Shown piece after piece: positions 15,914 to 23,675 of a DNA stretch of 45,744 nt. The position numbers and the translations under genes are program-made. Origin of the DNA: Lachnospiraceae bacterium (GTDB lineage: Bacteria; Bacillota; Clostridia; Lachnospirales; Lachnospiraceae); assembly GCA_028693705.1 (NCBI GenBank), contig JAQUUX010000014.1:1-45744 (forward strand), given 5' to 3'. The notes under the pieces are model-generated. The model was given only the letters and a program-made list of their open reading frames with translations, was not told the DNA's origin and did no database searches. Position 1 is the stretch's first letter, and each line of letters opens with the position of its first letter.

Positions 15914-17068
15914 TTATCGTCTGCTGTAGCGACGGAGCATTGGGAGAATATCTCCTAATGCCGCTAAAGTATAATCTATTTCCTCCCTGGTTGTAAAGAC
16001 AGAAAAACTAAAACGCAGGGTGGAATCTAATAATTCTTTTTCCACGCCAATTGCTTTCAGTGTTGCTGAGGTCTGCGGATGGTTAGAGGCGCAGGCACTT
16101 CCTGCGGATACGTAAACCCCTCTGTCTTCTAACGCATGGAGCAGTACTTCACTTCTGACTCCCCGGAAAGACACGCTGACTACATGAGGTGCAGAATCTG
16201 TTCCTTCAAGACCGTTTAGTTTCACATCCGGAAAATTTTTGATTCCCTGAATAAAATATTGTCTGAGCTGATACATCAATCTGACATCTGCATCAAAATT
16301 TCGATACAACAATTCTGCTGCCTTTGCCATACCAGCGATTCCCGGTACATTTTCCGTGCCGGAACGCATGCCCTTTTGCTGTCCGCCACCAAAATTGATA
16401 GGTTTTACCTTAGCTTTTTCATTTATATATAAGAAGCCGATTCCCTTGGGTCCATGAATCTTATGACCGCTGGCCGACAACATATCCACATTCATTTTTT
16501 TTGGATAAATCTTTGCTTTTCCATAGCCTTGCACTGCATCTACATGGAAAAGAGTTCCAGGATTGATCTTCTTAATCAATGCGCCTGCTTCTGCAATAGG
16601 TTCCAAGGCGCCAATTTCATTATTGGTGTGCATGATGGATACCAAAATAGTATCTTTTCTCATGGCTTTTTCCAGATCTGCTAAACGTATCTGACCATGC
16701 TCATCTACCGGTAAATAAGTGACTTCAAAACCCCGATCCTCCAAATAAGCACAGGTCTGTAAAATAGCCGGATGTTCAATTTTGGTGGTAATAATGTGGC
16801 GTCCTGCTCTACAATTTGCCTGTGCGCCACCGATCAGCGCAAGATTATCAGACTCTGTCCCTCCGGAGGTAAATAATATCTCCTTCTCACTTACCTTTAA
16901 CGTTCTGGCAATGGTCTCTCTGCCCAAACGTACATATTTTTCAGCCTCTACTCCCTTATGATGCATACTGGAAGGATTTCCATATTCCTCCCGCATAATA
17001 TGAGATGTCAGCTCTACAACTTCATCAAAGCATCTGGTGGTTGCAGAATTATCTAAATAGACTTCCAT
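15914..17068 (-). CDS. Cysteine desulfurase (IscS/NifS family)
   Basis: The 384-residue PLP enzyme takes sulfur from cysteine as a persulfide. The start YLDNSATTR, the PLP lysine in SASGHKIHGPKG (about residue 202) and the catalytic cysteine in SAGSACAS (about 325) are all present. It lies 38 bases after rsmE and is followed by thiI, so it most likely supplies sulfur for 4-thiouridine, like B. subtilis NifZ. No iron-sulfur scaffold gene is adjacent, which argues against an isc operon role. Confidence 0.94.
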   Translation of the reverse strand: MEVYLDNSATTRCFDEVVELTSHIMREEYGNPSSMHHKGVEAEKYVRLGRETIARTLKVSEKEILFTSGGTESDNLALIGGAQANCRAGRHIITTKIEHPAILQTCAYLEDRGFEVTYLPVDEHGQIRLADLEKAMRKDTILVSIMHTNNEIGALEPIAEAGALIKKINPGTLFHVDAVQGYGKAKIYPKKMNVDMLSASGHKIHGPKGIGFLYINEKAKVKPINFGGGQQKGMRSGTENVPGIAGMAKAAELLYRNFDADVRLMYQLRQYFIQGIKNFPDVKLNGLEGTDSAPHVVSVSFRGVRSEVLLHALEDRGVYVSAGSACASNHPQTSATLKAIGVEKELLDSTLRFSFSVFTTREEIDYTLAALGDILPMLRRYSRR

Positions 17069-17106
17069 GACAATTCCTTTCTCAATCGTTTATTATACAA
17101 TATGTG

Positions 17107-17847
17107 CTACTGCTCCAATTGGTACATCAACCAGGCCAGTACTGTAAAACCTGCCGTTTCTGTCCTGAGAATACGTTTTCCAAGGGTAACAGGTCGGATT
17201 CCAGCTGCTTTTGCTGTCTCTATTTCAGCATCCTCAAAACCGCCTTCCGGCCCGATAAATACGGCTATTGACTGTCCACCTTTCACACCTTCAATCAGTT
17301 TTTTGGTATCTGCCATGCCTTCAGCCAATTCATAAGGGATCAATTTTAAATCCATATTATTCGCATAATTTACAGCTTCTTTAAAAGACATAACCTCATG
17401 TACAGAAGGAATTACCTTTCGCTTACTTTGCTTGGCTGCTGCTTCCGCAATGCCCTGCCAGCGAACTACTCTGGCTTTTGCTTTCTTTTCATCCAGCTTC
17501 ACGATAGCACGCTTGGTTACCATAGGAACGATTTCTGCGGCTCCCAGTTCCACTGCCTTTTGGATAATCAATTCCATTTTATCTGCTTTTGGCAATCCCT
17601 GAAACAGGTATATTTTAGAAGAAAGTTCCAGACCATCTTCCTTAATAAAACGAAGCTCACAAACAATCTGATCTTCTTCCAGTGCCGCAATTCCACATCG
17701 ATATTCTTTTCCGTCAATGCCATTGCTCACTGCAATCTCTTCCCCAATTTTCATGCGAAGCACATTTTTAATATGATTCACATCACTGCCTGTAATGATA
17801 ATCTTTTTATCCATAATCTGGGAAGATTCTACAAAAAACTGATACAT
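17107..17847 (-). CDS. rsmE: 16S rRNA (uracil1498-N3)-methyltransferase RsmE
   Basis: The 246-residue SPOUT methyltransferase modifies U1498 of 16S rRNA. FIGPEGGFEDAEIE (about 190-203) and LGKRILRTETAGFTVLAWL (about 218-236) are its characteristic knot motifs, and an N-terminal PUA-like part contains HIKNVLRMKIGEEI. It starts 9 bases after prmA, a common pairing in Firmicutes. Confidence 0.95.
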   Translation of the reverse strand: MYQFFVESSQIMDKKIIITGSDVNHIKNVLRMKIGEEIAVSNGIDGKEYRCGIAALEEDQIVCELRFIKEDGLELSSKIYLFQGLPKADKMELIIQKAVELGAAEIVPMVTKRAIVKLDEKKAKARVVRWQGIAEAAAKQSKRKVIPSVHEVMSFKEAVNYANNMDLKLIPYELAEGMADTKKLIEGVKGGQSIAVFIGPEGGFEDAEIETAKAAGIRPVTLGKRILRTETAGFTVLAWLMYQLEQ

Positions 17848-17856
17848 TCTAATCTC

Positions 17857-18843
17857 CTAACATTTCTGTGCAGTTACGCTGACCCAGTCGCCCTGATGGG
17901 TAACTTCCAAAACTTTTAAGCCTGCTGCTTCCACTGCATCTCTAACAGTCTGCTCTTTTTCTGTAATAATTCCAGATGTTATGTAAACAGCCCCCGGTTT
18001 CATCTGATTTACGATAACAGGAGTGAGTATCACCAGCACATCTGCCAGAATATTTGCAACTACAATATCATAACATCCAAAACCAACTTTTTCCTGAATA
18101 GCTTTATCGTCAATAATGTTTCCAATCATCACTTCAAAGCTCTTAGGGTCAATATGATTCACTTCCATATTTTCACGAACTGCTTCAATAGCACATGGGT
18201 CCAAATCTGTTCCCACACAATGCTTTGCACCATACATCAACGCCAGAATAGACAGTATTCCGCTGCCGGTTCCCACATCTAAAAGTTCAGTTTCTGCAGT
18301 GAGGTGCTTTTTAATCTGACGGATACAAAGCTGGGTGGTCTCATGCATACCGGTACCGAATGCTGTCCCCGGATCAATATGCAGGATCTTCTTACCCTGA
18401 TCCTCCGGCTTTACAGCCTCCCACGAAGGAATAACCAGTAAATCATCAATATAAAACTGATGGAAATACTGCTTCCAGTTATTGATCCAGTCGATATCCT
18501 CAGTTTCTTCCACCGTGATAGTACCTTCTCCGATTTCCATGAACTGCTTCACAGATTCCAGTTCTGCACTTACATTTGTCAGAATTTCTTCTTTGGTCAT
18601 CGTATTACCGGATACATCCAGTGTTCCATCTGCCTTTTCCTCAGCAAAAAAACTAAGATATGCCACGCCGTCATCAGCCTCAGTCTCCGGTAAAATATCC
18701 ACAAACATCTGCTCTTTTTCCAGGGCTGTCAGAGGAACCTTGTCCTCAATTTGAGCACCTTCCAGGCCGATATCGTAGAGAGAGCTGATGATGATGTCCT
18801 CTGCCTCTGTGGTGGTTTTTATTTTGAATTTCATCCATTTCAT
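17857..18843 (-). CDS. prmA: Ribosomal protein L11 methyltransferase PrmA
   Basis: The 328-residue enzyme methylates ribosomal protein L11. The N-terminal substrate domain ends near residue 120. The catalytic domain shows DPGTAFGTGMHETT, LLDVGTGSGILSI (SAM loop) and VANILADVLV, all diagnostic. AGGAGG lies 9 bases upstream. It is in an operon with rsmE downstream and the SGNH-like and MBOAT genes upstream. Confidence 0.94.
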   Translation of the reverse strand: MKWMKFKIKTTTEAEDIIISSLYDIGLEGAQIEDKVPLTALEKEQMFVDILPETEADDGVAYLSFFAEEKADGTLDVSGNTMTKEEILTNVSAELESVKQFMEIGEGTITVEETEDIDWINNWKQYFHQFYIDDLLVIPSWEAVKPEDQGKKILHIDPGTAFGTGMHETTQLCIRQIKKHLTAETELLDVGTGSGILSILALMYGAKHCVGTDLDPCAIEAVRENMEVNHIDPKSFEVMIGNIIDDKAIQEKVGFGCYDIVVANILADVLVILTPVIVNQMKPGAVYITSGIITEKEQTVRDAVEAAGLKVLEVTHQGDWVSVTAQKC

Positions 18844-18856
18844 AGTATCGTTCCTC

Positions 18857-19906
18857 CTAATAATATTTCGAAATCTCTTCCTGCTCTATCTGGTCCACAA
18901 TTTCCCGCATGTTTTCCATATGGTCATCCAGATTATCCAACGTAAGCTCATACTCCGGATTGCCCAGGTCTTCAAAAATCTGATAGGTTATTTCTTCCGA
19001 AAAGTGCAAGGTATCCATATAATTATCCAGGTTCAAGATGGTATCTGCATCATCACAAAAATAATACACCTTTACGTTAGGAAAAGAAAGTAATGCCTTA
19101 ATGGTCTGTTCCTGTCCATACAGATTTCGTTCCAGGTTGCCGGTTCTGTAGGCTTCATCCCACCACACCAGGGAATAGGGTGGAAAATAAAAAGTAAATT
19201 CCGTTTCAAGGTGATTTTCCACCAGCGCGGTAAGCATTTCCAGGTTTGCAGTTAACAATTCCAAATCTGAATCTGACTTCCGCATCTCTTCTATTGTTTC
19301 ACTCGGTGTATAAGCGCGTTTTACCTGATCCACTCCAAAAGACTTCCATTTAGCCCAGTTATAGGATTCCCCCTCATCATAGTCTGCCACATAAGAATAT
19401 ACCAGCTGGTATGGAATTTTCTTTAATAATACGTCCTTATTCCACCAGTATCTTATATCAGTCAGAGGGTTATGATCATATAAATACATAGGTTGTCCGG
19501 AAGTGCGAAACGTAGTTTTCGGAGAGGCATATAATGCAGATGTATCTACATTATAGAATATGTGCTTTAGATCATGATTTTGATATACTTCATTTACATA
19601 ATATGTTAAATCTGCTGTTGTTCCGGAAGCACGTATTGCTTTTTCAAGTGTACAGTTATATTCTTCTTCAAACCAACGATTGTTGAAATTCTCCGCTACA
19701 GAAGATCCGACCAAAAGTGCATCATAATCGAAGTTTCTCAAGGAACCAATACACTGATACTCTTTATCATTCAGGATCTGTTTCATTCCCAGAACCGGTT
19801 TATGATAGTGATAAAAAGGGTCAAAGAAAATCACAACACCGGCTATTACTGCTAACACAATCAGCAATTCCAATATGAATTTTTTCAGAAATCCGGAGCT
19901 AGTCAT
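18857..19906 (-). CDS. Membrane-anchored SGNH-like protein partnered with MBOAT
   Basis: The 349-residue protein has one N-terminal membrane segment (about 9-28) and a large extracellular domain. LLVGSSVAENF (about 65-75) resembles the block I serine of SGNH hydrolases, and MDTLHFSEE (about 300) resembles the Asp-x-x-His block, as in AlgX and DltD-type acyltransfer partners. The gene follows an MBOAT acyltransferase by 67 bases, and such pairs O-acylate cell-surface polymers. The acceptor is unknown and catalytic activity is inferred. AAAGGAG precedes the start. It stops 13 bases before prmA, so an envelope gene shares an operon with a ribosome modifier. Confidence 0.75.
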   Translation of the reverse strand: MTSSGFLKKFILELLIVLAVIAGVVIFFDPFYHYHKPVLGMKQILNDKEYQCIGSLRNFDYDALLVGSSVAENFNNRWFEEEYNCTLEKAIRASGTTADLTYYVNEVYQNHDLKHIFYNVDTSALYASPKTTFRTSGQPMYLYDHNPLTDIRYWWNKDVLLKKIPYQLVYSYVADYDEGESYNWAKWKSFGVDQVKRAYTPSETIEEMRKSDSDLELLTANLEMLTALVENHLETEFTFYFPPYSLVWWDEAYRTGNLERNLYGQEQTIKALLSFPNVKVYYFCDDADTILNLDNYMDTLHFSEEITYQIFEDLGNPEYELTLDNLDDHMENMREIVDQIEQEEISKYY

Positions 19907-19973
19907 TTTTTCTCCTTTTTTTCAGTAATTTATCTACATATATTTTTATAATATTTAAATTAGAATTATTAAA

Positions 19974-21524
19974 CTAAAAATTAAAATACAAAAACGTGCT
20001 TGCCTGAGACAATGACACGATACACCATGCCGCTATAATTACAAGTACCAGGCAATAACCATTTGTCAATTTTCTGTCACTTACAATTTCCTCAGTATTT
20101 TTTCCATGAATAAAAAAAGCTGAAATAATCATTAATAAAGTAAATCCTGCCAGATGAATATAAGACACAAATGCCGGTGCCTTCATGGTTGCAGCCTGCA
20201 CCAGGATATATAATTCTGCAATATCCAAGGATCCTGCCAGTTCCACAACGAATCCTGTCCAAGATGGTGTAAATATCCTGCGATACATCTCTACTGCCAG
20301 CGTAACGTTATCACTTCTAAATAATACAAGGGACAACATAAAATACAAGAACGTTGCCAGCCAGGAAAACCAATACAAGAAAGAATGTCTCTGTTCCGGC
20401 TGCGATGTCTGTCGCAATTTTCTCCTCCGGTTTCTTTCATGATCCCAGACTATTACAATACCCTGGGAAATGCCCCAGAGCACAAAAGTCCAATTCGCAC
20501 CATGCCAAAGTCCGCTCAACAAAAAGACAATAAAGATATTAATATCCGTTCTCAGTACACCCCTTCGGCTGCCTCCCAGGGGATAGTAAACATATGTAGT
20601 AAAGAAACGGGTCAGTGTAATATGCCATCTTTTCCACAATTCATTCAAGGAATGTGCTTTATATGGTGACTTGAAATTCTCCGGTAATGTCAGATTAAAC
20701 ATGGAACCAATACCCAGTGCCATGTCGCAATAACCGCTAAAGTCAAAATATAATTCAAACATATATGCCAGCATAACAAGGAGTGCTGACAGTGTATCTA
20801 AATAATAAACCTTTTCAAACCCATAATTTACCACCAGTGCCAGGGCATCTGCCAATAAAACCTTTTTTCCAAGCCCCAATACAAATTGCTGTAACCCTTT
20901 TACAAAACAATCTGCATTTGGTTTTCTTCTGGAATAATCCTGAAGCTGTGGCACTAATTCATCATGAAGGACAATTGGGCCTGCTATTAACTGTGGAAAA
21001 AATGTTACAAAATTAGCATATTGCAGAAATGGATAATGCTTTGCTTTTCCCAGACTTCTGTCTATTACAAAAGAAAGCTGCTGAAATGTAAAGAAACTGA
21101 TACCAAGTGGAAGCAAAATATTACGAAGTAATCGGTTTGTATGGAAAAGAGCGTTCATATTTTCCGTAAAGAAATCGAAGTATTTAAAATAAAACAGAAG
21201 GCCCAAATTGAAGCCAACTCCAAACAAAAGAAAAGCTTTTCTGGAAAAGACTGTCAATAAGTCTTTGATCTCCAGTTGATTGATCAAAGCACTTAGAATA
21301 AAATTTACCAAAATGCTTATGATCATAATCCCCAGGTAACTCAGTTTAAAATAGCCGTAAAACCAGAAAGACATTCCCAACAGAAAAACTTCTGCCATAC
21401 GGAAAAAGAAAGCGCTCCGTTTTGGATCCGCTTCCGCTTTCAACCCAAGATGATTAATGAAAAACCATCCGATTAATACAATGGGTAAAAATATGAAAAT
21501 AAAAAGTTCTGAATTAAACAGCAT
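19974..21524 (-). CDS. MBOAT-family O-acyltransferase (AlgI/DltB-like)
   Basis: The 516-residue integral membrane protein has about ten or more membrane segments and the MBOAT signature. FLLSGLWHGANWTFVLWG (about 335-352) carries the catalytic histidine, and SPYKAHSLNELWKRWHITL (about 285-303) is the other conserved block. It resembles AlgI-type enzymes that carry acetyl groups across the membrane. It acts with the SGNH-like protein encoded downstream. AAAAGGG lies upstream of the start. Confidence 0.92.
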   Translation of the reverse strand: MLFNSELFIFIFLPIVLIGWFFINHLGLKAEADPKRSAFFFRMAEVFLLGMSFWFYGYFKLSYLGIMIISILVNFILSALINQLEIKDLLTVFSRKAFLLFGVGFNLGLLFYFKYFDFFTENMNALFHTNRLLRNILLPLGISFFTFQQLSFVIDRSLGKAKHYPFLQYANFVTFFPQLIAGPIVLHDELVPQLQDYSRRKPNADCFVKGLQQFVLGLGKKVLLADALALVVNYGFEKVYYLDTLSALLVMLAYMFELYFDFSGYCDMALGIGSMFNLTLPENFKSPYKAHSLNELWKRWHITLTRFFTTYVYYPLGGSRRGVLRTDINIFIVFLLSGLWHGANWTFVLWGISQGIVIVWDHERNRRRKLRQTSQPEQRHSFLYWFSWLATFLYFMLSLVLFRSDNVTLAVEMYRRIFTPSWTGFVVELAGSLDIAELYILVQAATMKAPAFVSYIHLAGFTLLMIISAFFIHGKNTEEIVSDRKLTNGYCLVLVIIAAWCIVSLSQASTFLYFNF

Positions 21525-21565
21525 CTTTTGTCCCTTTTCATAAATATGGTAGTTTATCTGCGCTC

Positions 21566-21595
21566 ATTTTAGCATACTGCGCCAATAGCGCGCAA
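21566..21595 (-). promoter_or_regulatory. Predicted promoter of the MBOAT-SGNH-prmA-rsmE operon
   Basis: TTGCGC, an 18-base spacer and TAAAAT with a TGC extension, 42 bases before the MBOAT start. Confidence 0.6.
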
Positions 21596-21641
21596 TATGT
21601 TTCATTTTCCCGGAACTTTACCAACTCATATCATAGATAAA

Positions 21642-23675
21642 TCAATCCAGATACTCCAATCCTCCTAATGCCTTAATAAACTGTTTTTTACCATATTTTT
21701 CAAACTGAACAGTTACCATGACATCATCCTCTGCTTGTATGGTGCCCAGTCCATATCTTTTGTGCTGTACCTTGCGTTCCGTCTGTGGAATCTGCTCCGG
21801 CAATACCGTTTTCGCTGCGGTCTGCTTTTGTACCTGTTTTCGCAGACTTTGCAAATCTGCTTTATCTTCCGTTTTGTTTTCCTTCTTGCGATCTGCCCGG
21901 ACCGTTAAATGTTCAGGAATCATAGACAAATATCTGCTTTCTCCGGAGACAGCCCGATACTGTTCCGGATTCGTATAATATGACAGTTCCAAATAATCTT
22001 TTGCTCTGGTGATTCCCACAAAGAAAAGTCTTCGCTCCTCATCTTCATCTTCAAAACTTTTTCCCGGCAAGGGTATCAATCCATAATTGACGCCAATGAT
22101 AAACACATATTGAAACTCCAGTCCTTTTGAAGCATGAAGAGTCATCAGCTTTACCGAGTCTGCTGTTTCATGAATCTCCTGATTTAGTATCTGTATTCCA
22201 AATAATGCTGAAGAGTTCAAAAAATTGGACATTCCTATCATAAAGTCCAATTCCTGTTCTCTTGCATATTCAAGTATACGATTGCAAAAGCTTAGTACCT
22301 GTTCTTTTTCTATTTGATAATTTGCAGAAGTAGGATGAAGGTAAATATCTATTTCCAGATAGCGGTATATATCATCTGCCTTTAAGATTGTATTCTCTTT
22401 TGCCCATGCCGTAAAAGTTTCCATCTTATGTAGAAGATTTTGCTTATCCCATTCGGTTGCCGGACCATAAACTTTATCCCCTAACGCCTTATCTCTTGCA
22501 TAGAGATCCGTCTGTTTACAGGCAAATCGAAGCACCTTCATAAACCAATCCAGTACCGGTATATCCTTAATGGTTTTCTTCAAAGACACCTCGTATGGAA
22601 TATTTTCCTTGATGAACACCTTCTCAAGTTGCTCCGACTGATGCTGTAATCTATAGAAAATAGCAATTTCCTTATAGGGAATCCCCGATGCATGTATTTT
22701 TTTTATTTTTCCAGCCAGATATTCTGCCTCCTGAAAAGGATTATAGGGATTTCGAATCAGTATCTTATGTCCCGGCTCCCTGCTTCCCTCCAGTATTCCG
22801 CCATTTTGCAGGAATACTTTTGCAGCCTCTAAAATAGAACTACTGGAACGATAATTGATGGGAAGCGTCAATTCCGTAGCATGAAAAATCTTTTTCAAGG
22901 TATAAAAAACATTTTCCGAACTCCCCCTCCAGCTGTATATCACCTGGTTTGGATCTCCTACAGCAAATAGCTTAGTTTCTGTTCCCTTTAGGTGTTGCAG
23001 GAAAATAAGCTGTTCTTTGTCGCTATCTTGCACCTCATCCACAATAATCCACGATGGATGAAAAGGATATCTTTCCAGCAATTCATTAGCATACTGCAAT
23101 AGATCATCAAAAGTTACTTTATTTTGTTTTTTCTTTTCTTTTAATAATAGAGAAAAGAGCTGAAAAAGGTCATCCTGATAACGAGTTTCTGTACGTCCAT
23201 CCTGATATGCCTTCTTCTCTTGCTCCAATCTTTTTTTCAACCGATTTTTATATTTAATATGCAGATCATGATCTGTAATCAGCTGTTCTGCCAATTCCAA
23301 TTCTTCATCCGGCTCAATAACAGAAAAATCTCTTGTATATCCCAGTTCTTCAACAGGCAATATTTCCTTCAGAAGTTTTAAGGCAATACTATGAAATGTA
23401 CCAAAAAATGGAAGTTCTACCGTTTCCGTTTCCCCAAACCAAAGTCTGTCTTTCATTTCCGCTGCTGCTTTATTGGTAAAAGTAAGCACCACCATTTTCT
23501 CATAAGGAATTTCCTTTTTTTCATGAAGATAATGTACCTTTGCTACCAGCACCGTCGTCTTTCCACTTCCTACATTGGCATTTACGACACAAGCGTCATT
23601 TTCTTCCAGTACTGCTTCCTTCTGATATTTATTTAATCTCTCTATTTCGTTTTCTAAAGGCATAATTTTTGCCAT
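21642..23675 (-). CDS. UvrD/PcrA-like superfamily 1 helicase
   Basis: The 677-residue protein has the SF1 helicase motifs in order: Walker A variant ANVGSGKTT (about 33-41), LTFTNKAAAEMKDR, VDEVQDSD (Walker B), GDPNQVIYSWRG, LPINYRSS, TLHASKGLEFQYVF and FVGITRAKDYLEL. The C-terminal KRYGLGTIQ...VQFEKYGKKQF is like the PcrA/UvrD C-terminal Tudor domain. It is shorter than B. subtilis PcrA (about 740) and its Walker A differs from the usual AGAGSGKT, so it may be a specialised paralogue. GGAGAATATAA precedes the start. The gene begins 47 bases inside the end of the MrfA-type gene. Confidence 0.9.
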   Translation of the reverse strand: MAKIMPLENEIERLNKYQKEAVLEENDACVVNANVGSGKTTVLVAKVHYLHEKKEIPYEKMVVLTFTNKAAAEMKDRLWFGETETVELPFFGTFHSIALKLLKEILPVEELGYTRDFSVIEPDEELELAEQLITDHDLHIKYKNRLKKRLEQEKKAYQDGRTETRYQDDLFQLFSLLLKEKKKQNKVTFDDLLQYANELLERYPFHPSWIIVDEVQDSDKEQLIFLQHLKGTETKLFAVGDPNQVIYSWRGSSENVFYTLKKIFHATELTLPINYRSSSSILEAAKVFLQNGGILEGSREPGHKILIRNPYNPFQEAEYLAGKIKKIHASGIPYKEIAIFYRLQHQSEQLEKVFIKENIPYEVSLKKTIKDIPVLDWFMKVLRFACKQTDLYARDKALGDKVYGPATEWDKQNLLHKMETFTAWAKENTILKADDIYRYLEIDIYLHPTSANYQIEKEQVLSFCNRILEYAREQELDFMIGMSNFLNSSALFGIQILNQEIHETADSVKLMTLHASKGLEFQYVFIIGVNYGLIPLPGKSFEDEDEERRLFFVGITRAKDYLELSYYTNPEQYRAVSGESRYLSMIPEHLTVRADRKKENKTEDKADLQSLRKQVQKQTAAKTVLPEQIPQTERKVQHKRYGLGTIQAEDDVMVTVQFEKYGKKQFIKALGGLEYLD

